Source: Zygophlyctis sp. KS116
Lineage: Eukaryota; Chytridiomycota
Reading direction: 5' to 3'
Assembly: GCA_054661495.1 (NCBI GenBank)
Contig: BAAFSQ010000061.1
Coordinates: 1-47,660 of the forward strand
Length of the DNA stretch: 47,660 bases
The notes below the pieces were generated by a model. The model had not been told where the DNA came from and made no database searches. It saw only the letters and a program-made list of their open reading frames with translations. Below, one piece after another: positions 22,379-38,150 of this stretch (positions are counted from its first letter, which is position 1; each line of letters begins with the position of its first letter). A program made the position numbers and the translations under genes.

Positions 22379-23743
22379 TTAATATGGTAAACTATCAAAT
22401 AGAAAACTCACAGATTCTCCATTGTGAATTCTTCTAATAGCTTCCGCAAACAGAGTTTTTACTTCCATAACTTTCATTTTTGGGCAGTATTTTAAATGTT
22501 CTTCTTGAGGAACAGTGTTGGATACGACAACTTCATCTATAAATGATGCATTGATTCTTTCAATAGCATTACCAGACATGATACCATGTGTAATAAGTGC
22601 AATTATTCTTATAGCACCATGATCATGAAGGTATCGGGCTGCTTTAGTAATTGTAATTGAAGTATCTGCAATATCATCAACCAAGATACAAACTGTAAAA
22701 TTAATGAGTATGATTTACCTTTTCCCGTGACATCTCCAATAATGTTCATATTATCTCTACTTTCAAAATTTTCTCGTTCACGATGAATTAGTGCAAAATC
22801 CATCTTTAGCTTATTTGCTATACTAGAAGCTCTTTTAGCACCTCCAGCATCTGGTGAGACAATAACAGCAGATTTATAATCTGGAACTTTTTCTCTAATC
22901 CATTTTACTAAAAGTGGTTTTGAATAAAGGTTATCTACTGGGATATCAAAAAGACCTTGAAATTGAGGATCATGAAGATCCATTGTAATAATATGATCTG
23001 CTCCTAAATATTAAAATTTCTAAAATATTAACCTGCTGCAACCAACATATTTGCAATCAATGTTCCACTTTTAGCAGTCCAGTGATGATAACCATTACTT
23101 GAATCATTTGCTATAGAATGAAGTGGTATCATACTATCAACTGAAGGCGCTTGATGTAAAGATAATACTTCAATATTTGGAAAACTAGTACTTCTAGTTG
23201 ACATTCGCGGATTATCCTTTGCAATTGTTGAGGATGTACGTTTTCTATTGACAGGTTTTTCAATTTCATTTGGAAATTTAATATGAAGCTGTTTCCTATC
23301 TGGAGATGGACAAGGACTCGTAGCTCCCTGAACTAAATCCTGATATTTTGCATATGAATCTGCATTCATTCTAGATAAATTTTGACTTGAAACTGTACCA
23401 TTTCTCTTTGAGAATGACTGATCAGGCTGTCTTGCATAAGGAAAACATGGTAATACAACTGTAATCTTTCTAGCAGATGCAGTCCTACAGGCAGCAATCT
23501 ATAATCAATACTCATCTTAAATACCATGATCAGTAATTCCATGAAAACATCATTAACTTCTCCACAACCAGAAGACACGATATAAGTGTCAATATCTCTC
23601 ACAGATTCTCCAATCTCTACATTAGTTTCCTTGTTTGAAAACTTTGATAGCTTCACTCGACCTAGAGAGATTCCTAAAGTTTCAGCGATCGACTGTGAAA
23701 GCGTTGGATGTGCAGATCCACTAAAAAGGACAATATTTCTCAT
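22379..23743 (-). CDS. PRS1: Ribose-phosphate pyrophosphokinase (Prs1-like, with insertion)
   Basis: Exons 23743-23525, 23498-23033, 23003-22719 and 22692-22379 (introns 26, 29, 26 nt) give 427 residues, the length of yeast Prs1. Conserved parts are [19 protein letters not shown], the ATP-site region [43 protein letters not shown], and the PRPP-binding loop [13 protein letters not shown] Ser/Asn-rich insertion of about 110 residues (SKRNGTVSS to [11 protein letters not shown]) interrupts the fold after the PYARQ segment, the place of the non-homologous region in fungal Prs1/Prs5. It makes PRPP for purine, pyrimidine, His, Trp and NAD synthesis. In yeast such inserted subunits link PRPP synthesis to wall integrity. 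A partner subunit is likely elsewhere. Confidence 0.93.
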
Positions 23744-23846
23744 TATCTCGGATCAATTTTCTCACAAATTTGATTTCCTAGTGCATCAGCGACCCATTGG
23801 CGACCTATGACCAAGTCACGTCACGCGCACCCGTTCAAACGCAAAA
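23744..23846. promoter_or_regulatory. Shared divergent promoter with ACGTCA element and inverted CCAAT box
   Basis: A 103-bp spacer separates the divergent PRS1 and DIS3L2 start codons. It holds an inverted CCAAT box (CCCATTGGC, near 23794) and a GC-richer element AAGTCACGTCACGCG (about 23813-23827) with a CRE/bZIP-like ACGTCA core. Such elements are consistent with CCAAT-factor and bZIP control, but function is inferred only. Confidence 0.4.
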
Positions 23847-26800
23847 ATGCAATCGACAGACAGTGGAATATCATTCTCTTTAATCAAACGACCCACAGAA
23901 GAGTCGAGTTCAAGTAAAAGTGAAAATTCTCAAAGAAAGCCATTTAAGAATGTTCCTATTATACAGAAAGGAGGACCGAGTCTCGCCAATGCAGACGGGG
24001 AAAATTCAAAGGATCAGTCAAGTCAAAGAAAAGGAAAGGGGAAATTTAGATCAGATAATGAATCTGCTCTCAAAAGTAATCATCCCAAGGATGCTTATAA
24101 AGGAAAGGGTAAAAAAAGTCTGAAAGATGAGAAACGTGTTCATGAGCATGCAAGTACAGAATCTGTTGGTATTTTGATACACCAAGATGATGTATCAGGC
24201 ACAGGGCGCTCCAAATCTAACAGAAAAGGAAATACCCGATCTTCTCAAAATGAACGCAATACCAGATCTTCCCAGAATGAAGGAAATGATAGATCTTCCC
24301 AGAATGAAGGAAATGATAGATCTTCTCAAAATGAACGCAATTCCAGATCTTCCCAGAATGAAGGAAATGCTAGATCTTCTCAAAATGAAGGAAATGCTAG
24401 ATCTTCCCAGAATGAAGGAAATGCTAGATCTTCTCAAAATGAAGGAAATGCTAGATCTTCTCAAAATGAACGCAATACCAGATCTTCCCAGAATGAACGC
24501 AATACCAGATCTTCTCAAAATGAAGGAAATACCAGATCTTCCCAGAATGAAGGAAATGCTAGATCTTCCCAGAATAAAGGAAATGATAGATCTTCTCAAA
24601 ATGAAGGAAATGCTAGATCTTCTCAAAATGAACGCAATACCAGATCTTCCCAGAATGAAGGAAATACCAGATCTTCTCAAAATGAAGGAAATGCTAGATC
24701 TTCTCAAAATGAAGGAAATGCTAGATCTTCCCAGAATGAAGGGAAGAGACGATATTATAAAAAAAGAGGTGCGGGCCAAGAAGAAGTTCCAAAAGTAAGT
24801 GGTGGGCTATATAGACCGCAAAATTCTGGAAGAGGACAAAGATCACATGATCCAAGAGATCGAAAAATTAAAGGATCTCGTGCTGATGGAGAAGCGCCAA
24901 AAGAAGGAGTCAGAACGCTATACAAACATCATTATTCACTCAAGCAGGTAGAAGAAGGTTTAGAGGCAAAAACACTGTTTCAAGGTACTCTGCGTATTAA
25001 CAAGAAAAATCGGTATTTTTTGATGACTCATTATAGAGCTGAGTCTTATGTCACGGTAGTAGGGAGAGACGATGATGTATTCATTCAAGGAGTAGTCGCT
25101 AGAAATAGAGCACTTAATGGTGATATCGTCGTTATAGAGCTACTAAATGGAAAAGAGCATGATGCTGAGATGGTGAAACTAAAAAAAAATCGTCAAGAAA
25201 AATTAGAAAAGGATCAGGAAAGACAAAGTAAAGTTGCTATAGCAGATGACGAAGATCTTTTTGTAGACGAAATTGTTGAGAATGAAATAGATGATGAATT
25301 AGAAGGCGTGCCGATTACTGACATCACGGGTAAGTTTTACTAAGGTTTGACATCAAGCTGATAAAGTAATGTTTGGTAGAGTGGTCTACATAATTACCCG
25401 AACATTTAATCATAATGTGGCTGGAACTCTTCAAATTGAAAATTTTGGAGCACAGGATCCAAAGAGGATATGGTTTAAACCGGTAATGTCGCAATTTTTG
25501 AAATATAGATTGATAAAAGGATGCCGTTTTTTGTGGTTTCGAGGGAAATTGCTCCAAAAGAATTTTTGGAAAATCCAGAAGATTTTAGTAAAACTTTTTT
25601 CACGGCATCGATTACAAACTGGAATGCTCATTCAAGGCTCCCTTTAGCGCAAGTAACAGGGAAGCTTGGGCAGATGGGGGAACTTCCTATTGAAACACAA
25701 GCACTTTTGGCGGATGCAGGAGTTACTTGGAATGATTTTGATGATGTGATACTAAAAGATTTGCCTGCAACGGTATTTTTCGGTTCTAGTAACGACAATA
25801 GCCCTGGGAAATTCCACAGTCTGAAGTTGCTATACGAAGAGATTTTAGAAATGATTCCGTTTTCTCAATTGATCCTTTGACGGCAAAAGATCTTGTATTT
25901 TAATTTATTATTTTAAAAAAAAGGATGATGCGATATCTGTAAAATATTTAGATAATGGACTGATGGAAGTCGGTGTTCACATTGCTGACGTTTCACATTT
26001 CGTCAAGTCCGGTACTGAATTGGATAAGGAAGCTCATTTCCGTGCGACCACAGTTTATTTAGTTCAACGTGCTATTCCTATGCTGCCTCGTTTACTCTGT
26101 GAACAGCTATGTAGTCTGAATCCTGATGTTGATAGACTCTCATTTTCAGTTGTTTGGATGATGAATTCTAGTGCTGAAATCGTCGGAGAACCCTGGTTTG
26201 GAAAATCAATTATACGTTCCAGGGCCAAATTAGCCTATGAGCATGCCCAGGCCATTATTGAGGGGAAGGATTGGTCAAACTTGCCTCATGTATTGATGTC
26301 AAAAGATATTACCTTTGAAGAAATCAAAAGGAATGTATTGACATTTTATCAGTTAAGTAAACATTTGCGTAAAAGGCGATACGATAATGGTGCCTTATCT
26401 ATCCAGTCAATAAAACTTTGGTTTTCTTTAGATGATTTAGGCAATCCGACAAAAACTGGAATATATCAGATTAAAGATAGTAATCGATTGATTGAAGAGG
26501 TAAATGGCCTATCAAAAGTCTAAATTTAGTTTATGCTTCTTGCAAATATGGCGGTTGCTCACAAAATAAGCTCTACATTTTCAGAAGCTTCATTGCTAAG
26601 ATGCCATCCACCTCCGCTTCAGAAAGGACTGGACAAATTTTTAGAATTGGCAACAAAAGTTGGCTATGAATTTGATGCATCTTCATCTGGCTCATTACAT
26701 GAATCTTTTGAAAGAATTCAAGACCCTGTATTTTTCATTTTATTTCTAAATATCTAGATTATAAGGCATACATGGAGACTATTATCAATTAAGGTTATGA

Positions 26801-27664
26801 AAAGGGCAGCATATTTTAATACTGGAACACATGAATTGAATGCATTCAAACATTATGCCCTTTCTGTACCATTATATACTCACTTTACATCTCCAATTCG
26901 TAGATATGCAGATTTAGTAGTTCATAGAATGCTTCATGCAATTCTTCAGGGCGAAGAAAATCCTTATGATTCATCCAATGTTGTTGAAATCGCAAAGCAG
27001 TGTAACATTAGAAAAGAAACTGCAAAGACTGCCCAAGATGCTAGTATGAATTTATATCTGAGTAATTTTAAAAATCTAATACTTAGTTTCTCTTTTAAAT
27101 AATCTCTCAAAAGTGGAAGATCTTTGTGAATATGCAATAGTGACAGAAATTGGTAATCGTTCAATTGATGTAATTGTTCCTCGTTTTGGAATTGAAAAAC
27201 GTGTTTGGATTGAAGACCTTGTATCTGAAAATTCAGCCATTGGATGTCAATTAGATTCTAAAACCATGACTCTCAAAGTTCATTGGAAAAAAACCAAAAA
27301 CTCGTTGTCTTCTCTTTCATCTAAATTACAAGATATGAAATTAGAGGATCAACTTAAAAATGAAGTATTACTTGCAGAAGATGATAATGATGACAACTGG
27401 GAAGATCTCACAGAGAATGATACGCCTGTAGAAACCAAGGTTCAGTCCATTCGAATGTTTGACACGGTTAAAGTACGAATCCTTCCATTACTTGAACGAT
27501 CACCACCAACACTTCAATTGATTCTATTGTACCCAGCTCAAAATTATTCTACAAATGATATATTTTCAGTCGTGGAAGATATTTTTATTTTCAACTCTAA
27601 AGAAGGGGAATCACTGACTCAATCGTCAGCATCATGCCCAGGAATGGCTGATGATCGAGACTAG
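23847..27664 (+). CDS. DIS3L2: DIS3L2-like 3-prime to 5-prime exoribonuclease (RNB family)
   Basis: Eight exons, 23847-25329, 25358-25482, 25509-25772, 25802-25894, 25924-26499, 26530-26727, 26758-27061 and 27087-27664 (introns 28, 26, 29, 29, 30, 30, 25 nt), give 1206 residues. A long disordered, basic N-terminus contains 19 repeats of nine residues. Cold-shock domains follow ([24 protein letters not shown]), then the RNB domain ([64 protein letters not shown]) and a C-terminal S1 (EKRVWIEDL). The catalytic cluster [14 protein letters not shown] retains the acidic residues, split by the fourth intron between Leu and DD. It should thus be active, unlike yeast Ssd1. There is no PIN domain, which excludes Dis3/Rrp44. 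It degrades uridylated RNAs in the cytoplasm. Confidence 0.92.
24231..24743 (+). repeat. 19 tandem 27-nt repeats coding for NxRSSQNE(G/R)
   Basis: Exactly 19 units of 27 nt encode the 9-residue unit N-[ATDS]-R-S-S-Q-N-E/K-G/R in the N-terminus of the DIS3L2-like protein. Units differ mainly by a CTCAAAA or CCCAGAA synonymous choice and at codons 2 and 9. The period is a multiple of three and no unit has a stop, so two other frames are also open across the block; those ORFs are artefacts of the repeat. Confidence 0.97.
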
Positions 27665-27718
27665 TATTGAAATAAAATACATTATTTTATCAGCCGGTCG
27701 GGCCTTGAGAGTTTTAAA

Positions 27719-30271
<2,553 letters not shown>

Positions 30272-30685
30272 AGAATTCTTATTCATTTTAATGATCAGTT
30301 CACTTGAAATTTCATATCCATAGCCATGTTTGACCATTCATGTATTTCCTCTTCTCTTATATTTTGAGATATCTTCCAAATCTACATATCCGATGATTAT
30401 TGCTGCTGAATTTCACTCGAATTCAAATGCTATTTTGGACTCTTTCATTGGACAAGACAATCTTTGTATTGAAAGAAAAATGCATTCCGATGAAACTCTG
30501 GCACTAAAAGAAGAATATTGTCCGAATGCCATTGTTCATCCGCAGCTTAATCAAGTAGAACAATGCACAAACTATTCATTCAAAAAATAAATAATGATTC
30601 ATCTTATACGGAAAATAGAGAGTTCAGATCCATTCGTAGTTAACTGAGCCGATTTCCTATGGAGCGTCATTGGTTAGGCTGACAA
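30272..30685. other. Spacer between ARG5,6 and PRP22
   Basis: This 414-bp interval holds one possible 65-codon ORF (30393-30590, listed separately). An inverted CCAAT-like ATTGG (30669-30673) lies 13 bp before the PRP22 ATG. Otherwise it is unremarkable AT-rich sequence. Confidence 0.4.
30393..30590 (+). CDS. Possible small protein (65 residues), unknown
   Basis: An ATG-initiated ORF of 65 codons starting MIIAAEFHSNSNAILDSF. The frame is open upstream to about 30330 without another ATG. The product has three Cys, no membrane segment and no recognisable motif. Codon composition is similar to neighbours. It could be a short gene, the last exon of a gene whose first exon I cannot place, or chance. 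Confidence 0.3.
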   Translation: MIIAAEFHSNSNAILDSFIGQDNLCIERKMHSDETLALKEEYCPNAIVHPQLNQVEQCTNYSFKK

Positions 30686-34063
<3,378 letters not shown>

Positions 34064-34240
34064 AAGATTTAATTTTAATTTTTTATCGAAGTTGATCCTA
34101 TTGAATAGCTGCGATTGTTTGCAGGACAATTCATGTTTCAGCATTAGGGATATACAGGTTTTAGAATAACCTGCTAGATTTAGCATATCCTGCCGCTTTA
34201 CAGTTTAAATTCAAAGTCCCAGAAATCATGTACCAAGTTA

Positions 34241-34452
34241 AAGGTGGCCAGTTATTCTGGTTTTGCACCCGTATTGATTGGTTTCGCAGTCTTTGCTCTC
34301 CATTTATCTGGCGTTACAATTTATGAGGAGTTGCAGTCACTGGTAAATGGGGCAATCATTGGATATTCTGGGCCGGACCTATCTTAGGAGGCTTATTAGC
34401 TGCCGGATGCTTTACGGTATTCATTCAGTCGAGAAAGCTTTCCAAGGATTAA
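34241..34452 (+). pseudogene. Aquaporin (MIP family) remnant, C-terminal part, frame-broken
   Basis: Two adjacent segments in different frames encode aquaporin-like sequence. 34241-34326 reads KVASYSGFAPVLIGFAVFAL with HLSGVTI after it. 34327-34452 reads GVAVTGKWGNHWIFWAGPIL, then GGLLAAGCFTVF and a stop. These are the flanks of the second pore loop. The 13-14 residues that should lie between them, including the second NPA motif, are missing, and the frame shifts at the join. The N-terminal half of the channel is not found upstream, where stops are frequent. A non-functional relic is the simplest reading. Confidence 0.7.
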
Positions 34453-34565
34453 GAATTATCCTAATTAATCAGAATAATATTTTTCCTGGTGAACTTGCTC
34501 AGAGTAACTCTTCCAATGTTGCAAGATTTATTTTCATTGAGCTTCAGTTTAGTGTAGCTTATAAA

Positions 34566-35479
34566 TCATGGTGAAATTCCCTTGTTTGGAGGACAATCGG
34601 ACACATCTGAAACACACATTTCTTCAAATGAGAATTCATGTTCAAGCATCACTGATCTAAATTCCATTTCAACTTCAGGAGGGATCTCATCAATTCTTGA
34701 AGAAGATCGTGAAACAATTGATGCTCCTCCATATTCACCAGCCGGCGTGTATCCACCTTTTGTTAATAAAACCAACTTACAATACACATAAAGCATCCAA
34801 TCTGGATGAGGCCAGGAAAGCACAATCCAATCCTCATTTTGAGGGAGTAAAGGAGCGTCTTTGTAAATATGTGTCATGACTCCAGGAGAAGTTATTTCGA
34901 CATCAGCAAAAGTGTGAACAAATGAAGTTGTACACGTACTGTTAGATCCACCACAGTATTCAATCGAATCTCTCCATTTCCCATCATTAGCTGATTTATA
35001 AAATCTATCTGATTGACAAGGAAATGCATCGAAAGCAGCAGGCCATCCTGGTTGTCCACAGTTTAGCCTAGAAACTTATAAAACCAATATTACCCTTTCA
35101 GAATCCACCAAGTCCCTTCTAATTGATTCAAATGAGTCAATTCCTTTATCCCATCTTCCTTTTTAGCCAAACATTTACCATCGGGAGGCAACTTTGGCAA
35201 ACAACCATTTTTAGACATACAACGTAAAAGATTTACATACTGTGTATTTTGATAACCATCTGTTAACTGACACAATAGATTGCATGCCGCTGCATTATCC
35301 GATTCTAAACATTTTCGATTACACATGATTGCTTTTCTACATTTTGTATTCTTTACGCATGCGCCAAACGGCAAAACGCACCGTTGAGTGATACAAGAAA
35401 AACTGGCCAAGTTTGAGATCGCAGAAGCCTTGGAGGTAACTGATTTTAGCAAAAGAGTAACGATTAATAACAATTTCAT
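34566..35479 (-). CDS. Violaxanthin de-epoxidase-like secreted lipocalin protein
   Basis: Exons 35479-35094 and 35067-34566 with a 26-nt intron give 295 residues. A signal peptide (MKLLLIVTLLLKSVTSKASA) is followed by a domain with 11 Cys (CITQRCVLPFGAC, CRKAIMCNRKC, then AAACNLLC). Spacing of 6, 5, 5, 3, 8 and 3 residues between successive Cys follows the VDE N-terminal pattern. A lipocalin-like domain follows: LEGTWWILKGLNCG, AFDAFPCQSDRFY, DWIVLSWPH, KGGYTPAGEYGGASIVSRSSS. This matches the order of VDE blocks (WY/W start, FDAFxCQ, YGGAxxxxRSS). In plants and algae VDE converts violaxanthin to zeaxanthin in the thylakoid lumen. No xanthophyll cycle is expected here, so the substrate is unknown. 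It might act as a secreted disulfide-rich lipocalin. Confidence 0.8.
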
Positions 35480-35603
35480 TAAAAGATTATAATTGTTTTC
35501 TCGATCCTATTGTCCGGGAGGCTTTCTAACCTCACTGTTGCTTACAAACGTGTATTAAAATCGATGTAATCGTTAATCTGTTTATTTTAATATGCTAAAA
35601 TTT

Positions 35604-36368
35604 CTAGTATGGTTTAAATTTCCTGCTTTCCTTGAGCTTTTGAATCTTTAATTTATCTTGTTCAAACTTATTCTTTAATTCTTGCAATGCAGTCTTTTTA
35701 GAATCTCTTTTTTGGAATCTATAGAAATCAACGAGTACTTTGTCTTTTGGTTTTACATTTTTCAATTCTCTTGGATCTATTGCAGACATTATTGCACCTG
35801 ATTCATCCTTATTTGTATTTCTTCTTCCTTTTCTAGTGACTGTAACAAACCCATCTTTATCAGGTAAATTTCTAGACTCTAGTGCTGTTAATTTAACTTG
35901 TCTTTCCATTTCTTCAAATTCCAAGAGTTCTTTATCAATAGATTTTCTTAAAGATTGCGAATCAGGAATCATATCCAAGTACTCTTGAATCCATTTTTCT
36001 ATCCCCTGTGGTTGAGATGCATCACTGGGATAGATTATATTTTCTGTAATTTCCATAATCTTTTCTACAGCATCATCTTCCTTAAAAATCAAATGTGCAT
36101 TTGTTCCTGATTTTAGAGGAAACTGTTTAGGAGAAAACCCAAATTCAGATTTCTCTTTCAGAACAAGTTTTTCTAGAGTGCCACAATTTTCAAAGATTTT
36201 TTTTAAAACTTTAGAGTTTGCATCAACTGGAAGATTCAGGACAAACAATGTTCTTCCGTCTGGGAGATGATCTGATTTGACTCTTGTAGAATGCTCTTTT
36301 AGATACATGGCATGAATAGCTGATCCTGGCATTTCCAAATTCAAAACATTGAAATCTTGAAATTTCAT
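35604..36368 (-). CDS. RRP7: Ribosomal RNA-processing protein 7
   Basis: A single exon of 254 residues, started at the ATG at 36368 because the upstream open frame has no ATG. An RRM-like region (RTLFVLNLPVDANSKVLKKIF, FGFSPKQFPLKSGTNAHLIF) is followed by a helical linker. The RRP7 C-terminal domain is clear (GFVTVTRKGRRNTN near 180; FYRFQKRDSKKTALQELKNK; FEQDKLKIQKLKESRKFKPY at the end). Rrp7 is part of the UTP-C/small-subunit processome needed for 18S rRNA maturation in the nucleolus. Length is near yeast Rrp7 (297) and human RRP7A (280). Confidence 0.92.
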   Translation of the reverse strand: MKFQDFNVLNLEMPGSAIHAMYLKEHSTRVKSDHLPDGRTLFVLNLPVDANSKVLKKIFENCGTLEKLVLKEKSEFGFSPKQFPLKSGTNAHLIFKEDDAVEKIMEITENIIYPSDASQPQGIEKWIQEYLDMIPDSQSLRKSIDKELLEFEEMERQVKLTALESRNLPDKDGFVTVTRKGRRNTNKDESGAIMSAIDPRELKNVKPKDKVLVDFYRFQKRDSKKTALQELKNKFEQDKLKIQKLKESRKFKPY

Positions 36369-36588
36369 TTTAAAATTTTTGCGACTAAATCGTGTATTAG
36401 GTCTTGAATTTACTGTAGTCTCTGGTTTCTCAAGTAAGTTTCTCAAGCTTCTCAAGCTTCTGGTTTAAATAAAAGTACTGGATTTTCTTTTTTGATCGCT
36501 TGTTTTTACAGAGAATATACTTAGGTCCCTAGAAAAATCTCAAAATTTCATGTAATTATCGGACACTTTTTCTTTGGCAAATAAAAAA

Positions 36589-36861
36589 ATGAGTATGGCA
36601 GAGGTAGATATAAATTGTCTTAAAGTCAAGGACGAGAGTGAATTAGTCTATATAAAGTCTCAGGAATTTTTAATCGCACTTACAGCTAAAAACTATGAGT
36701 CTGCGCTTACTCTAGCGCGAGAAATCCTTGTTCTGGATCCAAAGAATGATCTTTTTAATGAATATCAGACTATTCTTTTACAAAAAATTCAGATGGAAGA
36801 CTCTTCAGAATTGTCATCAGATAATAGTTCTAGTAGTGACAGTAATTCAGGCTCTGATTAA
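36589..36861 (+). CDS. Small acidic helical protein (ERICH2-like, tentative)
   Basis: A single exon of 90 residues. An N-terminal helix pair resembles a TPR unit (EFLIALTAKNYESALTLARE, ILVLDPKNDLFNEYQTIL), and the tail is a Ser/Asp/Asn acidic tract. The arrangement of a short TPR-like hairpin that ends in an acidic tail recalls the C-terminal domain of glutamate-rich protein 2 (ERICH2), linked to ciliated cells. The assignment is weak. It lies tail to tail with RAD51, with 65 bp between stops. Confidence 0.6.
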   Translation: MSMAEVDINCLKVKDESELVYIKSQEFLIALTAKNYESALTLAREILVLDPKNDLFNEYQTILLQKIQMEDSSELSSDNSSSSDSNSGSD

Positions 36862-36926
36862 ACAATAAATATGCAGCTATAATCTCATCAAAACTCATAC
36901 TATAAAAATCAAAAAATATGCATTGA

Positions 36927-38058
36927 TTAAACATCTTTAGGATCGCCTATTCCATCAGCATTGATTGAGAAGAGAGTCTCGCATTCTGGAAGACATGGTG
37001 AATCATAAATTTTGCAAATTCTAGTTTCTCCACGACCCTTTTTCAAGTATAAGCGGGTTGTAGAAGCATGTCTACTAAATTAATCTTATTTAAATAGTAC
37101 GCTATTATATTCCCTCCTATAGGTTTCTTTGGATCAGGATTAAACATGGCTGCACCTCCATCGACTTGAGCTACTACTTGATTTGTTATAACAATAGCAA
37201 CTCCAAATTCATCTGCTAGCCTTGAAAGTCCACGAAGAAACTGTGCCAAATGCATTTGTCTTGCAGAGAGTTCTCCACGACCAGAATAATCTGTACGGTA
37301 GAGAGCCGTTGCAGAATCTACGATTAAAAGCGAATATCGCATTTCGGACATCATGGCAGCAGCTTCTTGTAATAATTTCAATTGATGATCAGAATTATAA
37401 GCTCTAGCACAGTGAACATTGTCTAAAACTTCTTCTCCATCAACACCATATCTATTGTTAAACTCTAGAAATACCGTTCTGCAACCGAGAGTAACCTTTC
37501 AGGTCTAAAAGTACCCTCTGTATCAATATATAAACATTTTCCTTCACCCCCTCCCATATCTAGAGGTAACTAAAATTAGATAATGATGCATTATACCTGG
37601 CATGTTACAGCTAAAGTATGACATATTTGAGTTTTTCCGGTTCTAAATTCACCAAATAGTTCAGTGATCGCGCCTGTTTCAATCCCACCACCGAGTAATT
37701 CATCCAAGTTTTTAGATCCTGTTGTAATCATAATCAAATCTCCACGCTGTCTATGAATTTCCGTTGCAGGAACAAATCCCATCGGCACAAGTTTTGAGGC
37801 TTCAATTAGAATCTTATCAACCTTTATTTCTGAAAAACCTTTTATTGTAAGTAACTGCTTCTTTGGTGTAAAAGCAACAGATTCAACTGTATGAAGGCCG
37901 GCTGATTTCAATTTTGCTATATCACCAGAACTGAACCCAAATTGCTATTACATAAGGATTAAATGAACTACCTCAAGTTTCTCGATAAGCATTGGTCCTA
38001 CTGCCATCTCTTCTTGCTCTTCAGACACTACAGCATGATCACTTTGTCTTTGTGCCAT
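36927..38058 (-). CDS. RAD51: RAD51 recombinase
   Basis: Five exons, 38058-37972, 37944-37597, 37569-37475, 37451-37101 and 37071-36927 (introns 27, 27, 23, 29 nt), give 341 residues, against 339 in human RAD51. Walker A is GEFRTGKT at residues 127-134, the human position. Walker B is [13 protein letters not shown]. Other landmarks are the helix-hairpin-helix N-terminus ([20 protein letters not shown]), [14 protein letters not shown], loop 2 [20 protein letters not shown], and [11 protein letters not shown] at the end. The [10 protein letters not shown] block and [11 protein letters not shown] favour RAD51 over DMC1. It forms filaments on single-stranded DNA for homologous recombination. The fourth intron ends at the second of two nearby AGs; only that choice restores [13 protein letters not shown]. 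Confidence 0.96.
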
Positions 38059-38150
38059 TTAGTTAAATTAAGGCGGCGAATTGGATTTTAATCTCGTCCA
38101 GACTTTGTCTGATCATGTCTGAATGACAAAAAACAATGATCATGAACATT

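Noticed and set aside
24187-24798. Long ORFs in a second plus frame and on the minus strand over the repeat
   Set aside because: The 27-nt period keeps any stop-free frame open. These frames encode only repeat translations, while the real frame joins the RNB exonuclease domains.
26728-26800. Alternative frame with [11 protein letters not shown] in DIS3L2
   Set aside because: It ends at a stop with no donor to rescue it. The frame reading [17 protein letters not shown] matches the RNB family and joins in phase.
34566-34879. Plus-strand ORFs antisense to the VDE-like gene
   Set aside because: They have no recognisable domain and are shadows of the minus-strand lipocalin exon.
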